A model generated the notes under the pieces. It searched no databases, was not told where the DNA came from, and was given only the letters and a program-made list of their open reading frames with translations. A program made the position numbers and the translations under genes. Positions 15,248 to 23,116 of a stretch of 29,270 nucleotides of DNA are shown here, in pieces. Origin of the DNA: Roseburia sp. (GTDB lineage: Bacteria > Bacillota_A > Clostridia > Lachnospirales > Lachnospiraceae); the NCBI GenBank assembly GCA_017547315.1, contig JAFYQA010000219.1, forward strand, positions 1 through 29,270, read 5' to 3'. Every line of letters begins with the position of its first letter. The first letter of the stretch is position 1.

Positions 15248-17326
15248 ATGGCAAAGTATCTGGTAATTGTGGAATCACCAGCAAAAGTGAAGACAATTAA
15301 GAAATTTTTGGGGAAAAATTACGAAGTTGTTGCATCAAATGGACATGTTAGGGATTTGCCTAAGAGTACACTAGGGTTTGATGCGGAGAATGATTATGAG
15401 CCAAAGTATATCACGATTCGGGGAAAAGGAGATGTGTTAGCGAAGCTTCGTAAGGAAGCGAAAAAAGCTGAAAAAATTTATCTCGCAACTGACCCGGACC
15501 GCGAAGGAGAGGCAATTTCATGGCATTTGAGCCAGACTTTAAAGCTGGAAGATAAGGATGTAAATCGTATCAGTTTCAATGAGATTACGAAAAATGCCGT
15601 AAAAACTTCTTTGAAACAACCGAGAGAAATCGATATGGACCTCGTTAATGCGCAGCAGGCACGCCGTATGTTAGATCGTATGGTAGGTTATAAAATTAGT
15701 CCACTCTTATGGGCAAAAGTAAAAAGAGGGTTAAGTGCAGGCCGTGTGCAGTCTGTGGCATTGCGTATTATTTGCGATAGAGAAGAAGAGATTAATGCAT
15801 TTATTCCGGAAGAATATTGGTCATTGGAAGCAAAGCTTGCTATTCCGGGAGAAAAGAAACCATTGCTTGCTAAATTCCACGGAGATGAGAGTGGAAAAGT
15901 GAATATCACTTCAAAAGAAGAAATGGATGCAATTCTTTCAGCGTTAAAGAAAGAAGAATTTAAGGTACTCGAAGTGAAAAAGGGTGAGCGTACCAAAAAA
16001 GGACCGTTACCTTTTACTACTAGTACTATGCAGCAGGAAGCATCGAAAGCGCTTAATTTTCCGATTTCTAAGACGATGCGTATTGCGCAGCAGTTATACG
16101 AAGGCGTGGATATAAAAGGTGAAGGTACGGTTGGTTTGATTACCTATCTGCGTACAGACTCTGTTCGTATTTCAGAAGAAGCAGAGGAACAGGCAGTAAA
16201 ATATATTGGCGAGAATTATGGAGAACAGTATTTATCCGGTCAGGTGAGTGCAAAGAAGAGTGGTGCTAAGATACAGGATGCGCATGAGGCGATTCGTCCG
16301 TCTGATATCAATCGTACACCAGCAATGGTGAAGGATTCACTTACCAGAGATCAGTTCCGTTTATATCAGCTGATTTGGAAGCGTTTTGCGGCTAGCAGAA
16401 TGGCTCCGGCTGTTTATGAGACCGTTAATGTGAAAATCGGTGCAGGAAGCTACCGTTTCTCTGTGTCAGCCTCTAAGATTGCATTTGATGGATTTTTATC
16501 AGTATATACATCTGAAGATGATGAAAAAGTAGAGAATAATGTATTATTAAAATCATTAGATGAATCGACAGTGCTTTCTATGGAAGAATTGGATGCAAAA
16601 CAGCATTTTACACAGCCACCGGCGCATTATACAGAAGCATCCTTAGTTAAGGCGATGGAAGAACTTGGAATTGGCAGACCGAGTACGTATTCTCCAACTA
16701 TTACGGTGTTATTAGGTAGAAGATATATTGTAAAAGAAGCGAAGAATCTTTACATTACAGAGCTTGGAGAAGTGGTAAATCAGATTATGAAAGAGAACTT
16801 CCCAACGATTGTAGATGAACATTTTACTGCGAATATGGAATCGTTGTTAGACGGTGTTGGAGAAGGTAATGTAAACTGGAAAGCGGTAATTGCAAACTTT
16901 TATCCAGATTTAGAAGAAGCAGTAAAAGCTGCAGAAAAAGATTTAGAAAAAGTAAAAATTGAAGATGAAGTGACAGATGTTATATGTGATGTGTGTGGAC
17001 GCAACATGGTAGTAAAATATGGACCACATGGTAAGTTTCTTGCATGTCCTGGCTTCCCGGAATGTCGCAATACCAAGCCGTTATTAGAGAAGATAGGAAT
17101 TGCTTGTCCAAAATGCGGTAAGGATGTAGTGCTTCGTAAGACGAAAAAGGGTAGAAAATACTTTGGTTGTGAAGATTATCCAACATGTGATTTTATGTCA
17201 TGGTCAAAACCGGTAGAGAAGAAGTGTCCGCAGTGTGGTGGTTATATGGTAATCAAAGGGAATAAGATTGCCTGTGCTGAAGAAAAATGTGGTTATACAG
17301 AGATAAAGCCTGCTTCTGAAAATTGA
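15248..17326 (+). CDS. topA: DNA topoisomerase I (type IA)
   Basis: TopA relaxes negative supercoils by transient single-strand cleavage. The 692-residue protein has an N-terminal TOPRIM domain with Glu9 (VIVESPAK) and the acidic DPDREGE triad (Asp82, Asp84, Glu86), the arch core with 'RAQ/QQARRMLDRMVGYK'-type sequence (here NAQQARRMLDRMVGYK), and the catalytic Tyr300 in 'LITYLRTDSVRIS'. The C-terminus carries three C4 zinc ribbons: CDVCG (from residue 580) with 'CPGFPEC', 'CPKCG' with 'CEDYPTC', and 'CPQCG' with 'CAEEKC'. Length and layout are normal for Firmicutes. AAGGAG lies about eight bases before the ATG. Its last codons overlap a CodY-box-like half of the inverted repeat ahead of codY. 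Confidence 0.98.
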   Translation: MAKYLVIVESPAKVKTIKKFLGKNYEVVASNGHVRDLPKSTLGFDAENDYEPKYITIRGKGDVLAKLRKEAKKAEKIYLATDPDREGEAISWHLSQTLKLEDKDVNRISFNEITKNAVKTSLKQPREIDMDLVNAQQARRMLDRMVGYKISPLLWAKVKRGLSAGRVQSVALRIICDREEEINAFIPEEYWSLEAKLAIPGEKKPLLAKFHGDESGKVNITSKEEMDAILSALKKEEFKVLEVKKGERTKKGPLPFTTSTMQQEASKALNFPISKTMRIAQQLYEGVDIKGEGTVGLITYLRTDSVRISEEAEEQAVKYIGENYGEQYLSGQVSAKKSGAKIQDAHEAIRPSDINRTPAMVKDSLTRDQFRLYQLIWKRFAASRMAPAVYETVNVKIGAGSYRFSVSASKIAFDGFLSVYTSEDDEKVENNVLLKSLDESTVLSMEELDAKQHFTQPPAHYTEASLVKAMEELGIGRPSTYSPTITVLLGRRYIVKEAKNLYITELGEVVNQIMKENFPTIVDEHFTANMESLLDGVGEGNVNWKAVIANFYPDLEEAVKAAEKDLEKVKIEDEVTDVICDVCGRNMVVKYGPHGKFLACPGFPECRNTKPLLEKIGIACPKCGKDVVLRKTKKGRKYFGCEDYPTCDFMSWSKPVEKKCPQCGGYMVIKGNKIACAEEKCGYTEIKPASEN

Positions 17327-17364
17327 TGGCCGAAACTATGAAATGATTGAATTTTCAGAATAAA
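17310..17364. promoter_or_regulatory. Pair of CodY-box-like operators forming an inverted repeat upstream of codY
   Basis: Against the established CodY consensus AATTTTCWGAAAATT, 17350-17364 (AATTTTCAGAATAAA) matches 12 of 15 and 17310-17324 (CTGCTTCTGAAAATT) matches 11 of 15. Their shared cores TTCTGAAAATT (17314-17324) and AATTTTCAGAA (17350-17360) are exact reverse complements, 40 bp apart centre to centre. The second overlaps the -35/spacer region of the codY promoter, so CodY would repress its own gene. Confidence 0.6.
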
Positions 17365-17375
17365 CATGTTAAAAT
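17347..17375 (+). promoter_or_regulatory. Promoter of codY
   Basis: TTGAAT (17347-17352), 17 bp, TAAAAT (17370-17375) with a TGT extension (17367-17369). The start would be near 17382, with GGAG-type ribosome binding sites following before the ATG at 17419. Confidence 0.55.
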
Positions 17376-17418
17376 ACCTTATATTAGGAGAGTTGTTTGA
17401 AAATAGAGGAGAAGGTCA

Positions 17419-18201
17419 ATGAGTGTACAGCTGTTAGATAAAACGCGGAAAATCAATAAACTGTTGCATAACAATAGCTCTACCAAAGTGGTATTCAATG
17501 ATATTTGTGAGGTTTTAAAAGATATTTTGAATTCCAATATTTTGGTGATTAGTAGAAAAGGAAAAGTGTTAGGTACTGGCGTATGTAATGGAGTATCTGA
17601 GATTAAAGAGCTTATTGCAGATGAGGTAGGCGGCTTTATTGATCCGTTGTTGAATGAACGTTTACTTGGCATTTTGTCTACAAAAGAGAATGTGAATTTA
17701 GAGACATTGGGTTTTGTAGATAATGCGAAGAAGTATACAGCGATTATTACACCGATTGATATTGCAGGAGAGCGTTTGGGTTCCCTTTTTGTATATCGTG
17801 AAGATTCACAGTATGATATTGATGATATCATTTTGAGTGAGTATGGTACGACAGTAGTTGGACTTGAAATGATGCGTTCTGTGAACGAAGAGAATGCAGA
17901 AGAGACCAGAAAGATTCAGATTGTAAAATCTGCAATCAGCACGTTATCATTCTCAGAATTAGAAGCGATTACTCATATTTTCGAAGAGATGGAAGGCAAA
18001 GAGGGTATTCTGGTTGCCAGTAAGATAGCAGATCGTGTGGGTATTACACGTTCCGTGATTGTCAATGCATTGCGTAAATTTGAAAGTGCAGGTGTGATTG
18101 AGTCACGCTCGTCTGGTATGAAGGGTACATACATCAAAGTAATTAATGATGTGGTATTTGATGAACTGGAGAAATTAAAAAAACAAAATCAGACAAATTA
18201 A
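17419..18201 (+). CDS. codY: GTP- and branched-chain-amino-acid-sensing global regulator CodY
   Basis: CodY is a dimeric repressor that binds DNA when isoleucine/leucine/valine and GTP are plentiful. The 260-residue protein has the N-terminal GAF domain ('LLDKTRKINKLLH', 'VFNDICEVLKDILNSNILVI', 'GVCNGV') and the C-terminal winged helix-turn-helix 'ASKIADRVGITRSVIVNALRKFESAGVIESRSSG' region from about residue 200, almost identical to the Bacillus protein in the recognition helix (ITRSVIVNALRK). In B. subtilis CodY represses the fla/che operon that starts next to it, and the same adjacency is seen here. GAGGAGAAGG lies just before the ATG. It has its own promoter with CodY-like boxes and ends in a strong terminator. 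Confidence 0.97.
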   Translation: MSVQLLDKTRKINKLLHNNSSTKVVFNDICEVLKDILNSNILVISRKGKVLGTGVCNGVSEIKELIADEVGGFIDPLLNERLLGILSTKENVNLETLGFVDNAKKYTAIITPIDIAGERLGSLFVYREDSQYDIDDIILSEYGTTVVGLEMMRSVNEENAEETRKIQIVKSAISTLSFSELEAITHIFEEMEGKEGILVASKIADRVGITRSVIVNALRKFESAGVIESRSSGMKGTYIKVINDVVFDELEKLKKQNQTN

Positions 18202-18243
18202 TAGGATATACAAATGTTAAAGGATTAACAAAATAGGATTAGC

Positions 18244-18290
18244 AAGGTCGCTCATTTATAATTTAATTGTGAGCGACCTTCTTTTTTTTG
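18244..18290 (+). terminator. Strong terminator between codY and the flagellar operon
   Basis: An 11-bp perfect stem AAGGTCGCTCA/TGAGCGACCTT (18244-18254 with 18270-18280) is followed by CTTTTTTTTG. It separates codY transcription from flgB. Confidence 0.92.
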
Positions 18291-18375
18291 TTTAAATGGT
18301 TCAAAAAGGAATCAAATATTTAGTGGATATGCACAAAATAGAGAACAATATCTTGCGGAAAAAGTGAAAAAACAC

Positions 18376-18403
18376 TTGTCTTTTTGCGAAAATGTTTTAT
18401 ACT
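18376..18403 (+). promoter_or_regulatory. Sigma-A type promoter of the flagellar operon
   Basis: TTGTCT (18376-18381), 16 bp, TATACT (18398-18403). Transcription would start near 18410, 49 bases before flgB. The spacer 18380-18394 matches the CodY consensus at only 10 of 15 positions, so direct CodY control is possible but weakly supported. I see no convincing sigma-D/sigma-28 promoter (TAAA-N15-GCCGATAA). Confidence 0.6.
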
Positions 18404-18458
18404 ATAGTAAGGTATTTGTAAAATTATGTCATATTATGCGTATAAGGAGGAATATATC

Positions 18459-18860
18459 ATGTTTAGTACGAACGCATTTGATTATATTAATGTACTTGAT
18501 AAAGCAGCGGATGCCAGCTGGCTTCGCGAGACAGCGATTACAAACAACCTTGCGAATATTGATACACCTGGTTACAAAAGACTGGATGTAGATTTCCAAA
18601 GTGTGTTAAAGAGAGAACTTGGAATGTCTAAATATACTTCTTTAGATAAAAAGGTTCGCGGATTAAATGGGGATTTGACGGGGCTTAATGTTTCGACATT
18701 CACGGATTCAGCTAATTTTTCTTATCGTTTAGATGGTAATAATGTGGATGTTGATACAGAAAACGTAGAGCTTGCATCAGAGCAGATTCGTTATCAGGCG
18801 CTTACATCCAGCATCACATCACAGTTTAGCTGTATGAAAGCTGCAATGGGTAAGGCATAA
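18459..18860 (+). CDS. flgB: Flagellar proximal rod protein FlgB
   Basis: FlgB forms the base of the flagellar rod on the MS ring and is exported by the flagellar type III apparatus. The 133-residue protein has the rod/hook N-terminal motif 'NNLANIDTPGYK' (residues 29-40) and the C-terminal helix 'QIRYQALTSSITSQFSCMKAAMG' region typical of FlgB. An in-frame ATG at 18426 exists, but the ATG at 18459 is chosen: AAGGAGG (18444-18450) precedes it by eight bases and the FlgB homology begins there. It is the first gene of the flagellar operon. Confidence 0.96.
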   Translation: MFSTNAFDYINVLDKAADASWLRETAITNNLANIDTPGYKRLDVDFQSVLKRELGMSKYTSLDKKVRGLNGDLTGLNVSTFTDSANFSYRLDGNNVDVDTENVELASEQIRYQALTSSITSQFSCMKAAMGKA

Positions 18861-18872
18861 TAGGAGGTAATT

Positions 18873-19313
18873 ATGGGATTATTTCAGTCATTTAATATTT
18901 GTGCATCGGGTATGACAGCAGAGCGTTTTCGTTTTGATACGATTGCACAGAATATTGCAAATGTGAATACGACTAGAACAGAAGATGGTACTCCATATCG
19001 TAGAAAAATCGTTACATTCCAAGAAAAATCAGTAACGCCATTTACGACATATTATTCGAATTCAAGAGCAAGAGCGGTAGGTAACGGTGTAAAAGTTACA
19101 TCTGTAAAAGAAGATACAGAGAATGATTTTATTATGGAATACGATCCGGCACATCCGGATGCAGATGAGAACGGTTATGTATCTTATCCAAATGTGAACA
19201 CGGTTACAGAGATGACCAATATGATTAGTGCTACCAGAGCATATGAGGCAAATACGACAGCGTTTGAAGCTAGCAAGAGTATGGCAAAAGCTGGTTTGTC
19301 TATCGGGAAATAA
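18873..19313 (+). CDS. flgC: Flagellar proximal rod protein FlgC
   Basis: FlgC is the second proximal rod subunit, stacked with FlgB and FlgF. The 146-residue protein begins 'GLFQSFNICASGMTAERFR', has the rod signature 'AQNIANVNTTRTEDGTPYRRK' (motif QNIANVNT, residues 26-33) and ends with the coiled-coil 'MISATRAYEANTTAFEASK' typical of FlgC. TAGGAGGT is seven bases before the ATG and 12 bases separate it from flgB, so the two are cotranscribed. Confidence 0.97.
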   Translation: MGLFQSFNICASGMTAERFRFDTIAQNIANVNTTRTEDGTPYRRKIVTFQEKSVTPFTTYYSNSRARAVGNGVKVTSVKEDTENDFIMEYDPAHPDADENGYVSYPNVNTVTEMTNMISATRAYEANTTAFEASKSMAKAGLSIGK

Positions 19314-19336
19314 ATTTGGAAGGTAAGGTGTGAAGA

Positions 19337-19648
19337 ATGGATATTTCTTCTTTATCAGTTGTTAACGCGGATTATTATAACGAGGTGGCGAACAGACATC
19401 TGTCTGCAAATAAGCCGGAAGAGTCGTTTCGTTCTATTTTAGATTCCGCAATGAACATGATTAGTGAGACGAATGAATTACGTAATATTGCAGATTCAGA
19501 GCAGATTCGTTTTGCATTAGGAGAAGCAGAGAATACACATGATCTCCTGATCGCTGAGACGAAAGCATTGACTGCAATACAGTATACAACAGCAGTTCGT
19601 GATAAAGCTTTAGAAGCATATAAAGAAATCATGAACATGCAAATTTAA
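19337..19648 (+). CDS. fliE: Flagellar hook-basal body protein FliE
   Basis: FliE links the MS ring to the rod and is the first rod-type protein exported. The 103-residue length is typical. The C-terminal half has the family pattern 'ALGEAENTHDLLIAETKALTAIQ' and 'VRDKALEAYKEIMNMQI', where the family ends in a similar amphipathic helix. The ribosome binding site is GGAAGGTAAGG-like at 19319-19328. It keeps the conserved flgB-flgC-fliE-fliF order. Confidence 0.95.
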   Translation: MDISSLSVVNADYYNEVANRHLSANKPEESFRSILDSAMNMISETNELRNIADSEQIRFALGEAENTHDLLIAETKALTAIQYTTAVRDKALEAYKEIMNMQI

Positions 19649-19671
19649 TTAGGATAGATGGGGATATATAA

Positions 19672-21270
19672 ATGCCAGAACAATTACAACAGATTTTAGA
19701 TAAAATCTTGGAGTGGTGGAAAAAATTTAATACAAAGCAGAAAGCTTTACTTGCCAGTATTACAGCAGCGGTTATTCTTTCGCTTGTGATTTTAGGCGTA
19801 GTTGTTTCTAAACCGGTAATGATGACATTGCATACTTGCCAGACGCTTACAGAAGCGAGCGCAGTGAAGACTTTGTTGACGGATAATGGAATTGCATTTT
19901 CTACATCTACTGACGGTATGATTTTTTCGGTAGAAGAAGCGGATTATGCGGATGCCAGAATTTTGCTTGGCGCAAATGAGATTCCAACCGGTGGAGCAAA
20001 TATTGATGATGTTTTCAGTGGTGGTTTCAGTTCTACGGAAGCAGATAAAGATAAACGATATAAGGTGTTTTTACAGGAAGACCTTTCAACTGTGTTAATG
20101 GGAATGGAAGGAATTGAGGAAGCATCTGTTCGTTTGGATTTACCAAGTAATGATGGTACGATAATTTCAAAGAATGAGCAGGCATCTGTTTCTGTTCTTT
20201 TGACTACAAATAATCAGTTTGAAGAATCACAGGCTACAGCGATTGCACAATTTTTAGCTACTAATGTGGGAAATGATGATACATCAAAGATTACGATTAT
20301 TAGTAACACAGGAAAAGTTCTTTTTTCAGGAGAAGAAGTGAATTCTGTTGCGGGTAGTGCAACGAAACAGTTAGAGCTTAAGTATCAGGCAGAAGGCTTT
20401 ATTAAGAGTAAAATTCAGGATGTGTTTGTAGGTTCATCTATTTTTGATGATGTGAACATTGCAGTTAATCTGGATATGAATTTTGATGAATATACTGAGC
20501 AGGTACATGAGTATTATGCACCAGAAGGTATGACGAATGGCATGATTGATTCGACAAGTGCTTATGAGTCGGAATCGCAAGGTGGTTCGGCAGCAACTCC
20601 GGGAACAGACTCAAATGATGATACTACATATGTGATTGAAGATTCGGAGATTACATTTTCTACGATTTCTGATGTTACAACAGATTACGTTAACAACGAA
20701 AAAGTTACAACTTATGTACAGTCAACCGGTAAAGCAAGTGTGAAGTCATCTTCAATTTCGCTTGTATTGACTGACTGGGTTGTCTATAGTGAGGATATTT
20801 TAAAGGCTACAGGTGCTTTGGATGATATGTCATTCGAAGAATATATTGCGGCAAATAGTGATCCGGTAAAACGTGAAGTGGATGAAGATTACTATCAGTT
20901 GGTAGTAAATGCAACAGGATTCCCGAGAGAAAGTATTACGATTTTATCATTTGCACAGCCGATGTTCGAATATTCTACTAACGATAAGACATTAGAGGAT
21001 TACTTACAACTTTTCTTAGCATTATTGATTTTTGTATTCCTTGGTCTTGTGGTATTCCGCAGCATGCGCCGCGAAGAGGTACAGGAGGCAGAAGAAGAGC
21101 TTTCTGTTGAGAACTTACTGGAATCTACAAAGGAATCTCAGAATGTATTGGCAGATATTGGATTTAATGAGAAGTCTGAGACTAGAATATTAATCGAGAA
21201 GTTTGTAGAACAGAATCCGGAAGCAGTAGCCAATTTGCTTAGAAATTGGCTGAATGAAGACTGGGAATAA
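19672..21270 (+). CDS. fliF: Flagellar MS-ring protein FliF
   Basis: FliF builds the inner-membrane MS ring that houses the export gate and anchors FliG. The 532-residue protein has two transmembrane segments, at about residues 26-46 ('LLASITAAVILSLVILGVVV') and 443-464, with a large extracytoplasmic part between them. The ring-building motif domains are visible: 'ALLTDNGI'-type sequence (here TLLTDNGIAFS), 'RLDLPSNDG' and the YscJ/FliF core. A Ser/Thr/Gly-rich insert lies around residues 295-325 ('ESESQGGSAATPGTDSNDD'). The C-terminal tail ending 'LLRNWLNEDWE' is the FliG-binding segment. Confidence 0.97.
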   Translation: MPEQLQQILDKILEWWKKFNTKQKALLASITAAVILSLVILGVVVSKPVMMTLHTCQTLTEASAVKTLLTDNGIAFSTSTDGMIFSVEEADYADARILLGANEIPTGGANIDDVFSGGFSSTEADKDKRYKVFLQEDLSTVLMGMEGIEEASVRLDLPSNDGTIISKNEQASVSVLLTTNNQFEESQATAIAQFLATNVGNDDTSKITIISNTGKVLFSGEEVNSVAGSATKQLELKYQAEGFIKSKIQDVFVGSSIFDDVNIAVNLDMNFDEYTEQVHEYYAPEGMTNGMIDSTSAYESESQGGSAATPGTDSNDDTTYVIEDSEITFSTISDVTTDYVNNEKVTTYVQSTGKASVKSSSISLVLTDWVVYSEDILKATGALDDMSFEEYIAANSDPVKREVDEDYYQLVVNATGFPRESITILSFAQPMFEYSTNDKTLEDYLQLFLALLIFVFLGLVVFRSMRREEVQEAEEELSVENLLESTKESQNVLADIGFNEKSETRILIEKFVEQNPEAVANLLRNWLNEDWE

Positions 21271-21288
21271 TAGATTTGGAGGCATACG

Positions 21289-22296
21289 ATGAGCGTAGAT
21301 GGGTTAACTGGAGTTCAAAAAGCGGCAGTTTTGCTGATTACATTGGGTCCAGAACGTTCGGCAGATATATTTAAACATTTAAAAGAAGAAGAAATCGAAG
21401 AACTGACGTTAGAGATTGCAAACACTAGAAGTGTTTCTCCAGAAGTGAAAGAAGAAGTATTGAATGAGTTTTATCAGGTCTGCCTTGCACAGCAGTATAT
21501 TGCAGAAGGTGGTATCGGTTATGCGAAACAGCTTCTGGATAAGGCACTTGGTAATGAAAAGGCACAGGAGATTATTTCAAAACTTACAGCTTCCTTACAG
21601 GTACGTCCGTTCGAGTTTGTTCGTAAGACAGATCCGAGTCAGTTATTGAACTTTATTCAGGATGAACATCCACAGACGATAGCGATGATTTTGTCATATT
21701 TGACTTCTGCACAGTCAGCAATGGTTTTAGGTGCATTGCCACCAGAAAAACAGGCTGATGTTGCAAAGCGTATCGCTATGATGGATCGAACATCACCGGA
21801 TGTTATTAAAGAAGTAGAACGTGTATTAGAGCGTAGATTAGCATCTTTGGTAAATCAGGATTACACAATTGTTGGTGGTGTAGATGCTATTGTTAATATT
21901 TTAAATACGGTAGACCGTGCGACAGAGAAGCATATTATGGAATCTCTTGAAATTGAAGAACCAGAACTTGCAGATGAAATCCGTAAGAAGATGTTCGTAT
22001 TTGAGGACATTATGCTGCTTGACGATCGTGCAATTCAGCGTGTATTACGTGATGTAGATAATAATGACTTGGCAGTCGCCCTTAAGAGCGCAAATGAAGA
22101 AGTACAGGAAGTAATCTTTAAGAACTTGTCAAAACGTCTCGCTGCTATGATTAAGGAAGATATGGATTTCATGGGACCGGTACGTATGAAGGATGTAGAA
22201 GAGGCTCAGCAGAAGATTGTTGGAGTTATTCGTAGATTAGAGGATGCTGGCGAAATCGTAATTTCTAGAGGTGGAGGTGACGAGATCGTTGTCTAA
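21289..22296 (+). CDS. fliG: Flagellar motor switch protein FliG
   Basis: FliG is the rotor protein that binds FliF, FliM and the stator to generate torque and switch direction. The 335-residue protein begins 'GLTGVQKAAVLLITLGPERSA', has the conserved EHPQ motif at residues 126-129 ('DEHPQTIAMILSYL'), the middle-domain 'VAKRIAMMDRTSPDVI', and the charged torque helix near 'FVFEDIMLLDDRAIQRVLRD'. Its 3' end contains the ribosome binding site of fliH and overlaps that gene by eight bases, so translation of the two is coupled. Confidence 0.97.
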   Translation: MSVDGLTGVQKAAVLLITLGPERSADIFKHLKEEEIEELTLEIANTRSVSPEVKEEVLNEFYQVCLAQQYIAEGGIGYAKQLLDKALGNEKAQEIISKLTASLQVRPFEFVRKTDPSQLLNFIQDEHPQTIAMILSYLTSAQSAMVLGALPPEKQADVAKRIAMMDRTSPDVIKEVERVLERRLASLVNQDYTIVGGVDAIVNILNTVDRATEKHIMESLEIEEPELADEIRKKMFVFEDIMLLDDRAIQRVLRDVDNNDLAVALKSANEEVQEVIFKNLSKRLAAMIKEDMDFMGPVRMKDVEEAQQKIVGVIRRLEDAGEIVISRGGGDEIVV

Positions 22297-23104
22297 TCTT
22301 TATAAACAGTACTGGGTTAAGAATCAACAGGATAATGCCAGAGTGATCAATCCAAATGCCGTTTTAGAAGAGCGTATGGCAAAACTTTTAGAGCGGCAGC
22401 GTGCAGAACAGCGTCATCAGGAGGAGTTGGCCAGAAGTTTTGAGGCCGGTATTGTTCGAGATGATACTGAGGTTATTGAAGAAATCGCAGAAGAAGCAGA
22501 TGTTGATTATGTAGAACAGGCAAAAGAAGAAGCAGAACGTATCTTGGCAGAAGCAAAGAGTGAGGCTCAGGCAGTTTTGAATCAGGCTTATCTGGATGCT
22601 AAGAATCTTAGAGAAGATGCCAAAGTGCAAGGGTATGCAGAAGCAAATGTAGTTATGAAAAAGGAATTGACCGAGAAACGTACCTCATTAGAGGCAGAGT
22701 ATTCGGCAAAATTCCGTGCATTAGAAGCGGATTATACCCAAAAAAGAGATAATATGGAGAATGTTTTGGTAGATGTTATACTGGATGTATTTAATAAAGT
22801 TTTCCATATTCAATTTGATAGTAAAAAGCATATTTTGATGCATTTAATAAACGATGCGATTTTAAATATCGAAGGTGATCGTAAGTTCCGAATTAAGGTA
22901 GCAGAAAATAATGTGTTATTTTTGGAGAATCATAGGGAAGATATATTAGAACGTGTCGGACACGGAATAGAGTTAGAATTTATTGCAGATTCTGGCTTGG
23001 ATGGAAATGATTGTCTCATAGAGACAGATTCGGGTGTGTTTGATTGTGGGCTTGATACACAGTTAGAAAACCTGATCAAAGATATCAGATCATTAAGCTT
23101 GTAA
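22289..23104 (+). CDS. fliH: Flagellar assembly protein FliH (export ATPase regulator)
   Basis: FliH holds the FliI ATPase at the export gate and limits its activity. The 271-residue protein begins 'SNLYKQYWVKNQQDNARVI', has a Glu/Ala-rich coiled coil ('QAKEEAERILAEAKSEAQAV') and a C-terminal HrpE/YscL/FliH domain ('FRIKVAENNVLFLENH', then 'DCLIETDSGVFDCGLDTQL'), where the last segment is the family hallmark. The start is the TTG at 22289: GGAGGTGA (22273-22280), a perfect anti-Shine-Dalgarno match, lies eight bases upstream. A GTG at 22271 in the same frame has no site. It overlaps fliG by eight bases. Confidence 0.94.
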   Translation: MSNLYKQYWVKNQQDNARVINPNAVLEERMAKLLERQRAEQRHQEELARSFEAGIVRDDTEVIEEIAEEADVDYVEQAKEEAERILAEAKSEAQAVLNQAYLDAKNLREDAKVQGYAEANVVMKKELTEKRTSLEAEYSAKFRALEADYTQKRDNMENVLVDVILDVFNKVFHIQFDSKKHILMHLINDAILNIEGDRKFRIKVAENNVLFLENHREDILERVGHGIELEFIADSGLDGNDCLIETDSGVFDCGLDTQLENLIKDIRSLSL

Positions 23105-23116
23105 GGATGGTTGAAA

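Noticed and set aside
18290..18458. Sigma-28 promoter or c-di-GMP riboswitch upstream of flgB
   Set aside because: Neither the TAAA-N15-GCCGATAA pattern nor a recognisable GEMM core could be found; a sigma-A promoter explains the start.
18364..18591. Plus-strand frame overlapping the flgB leader and flgB
   Set aside because: It overlaps flgB in another frame, has no ribosome site, and begins in the promoter.
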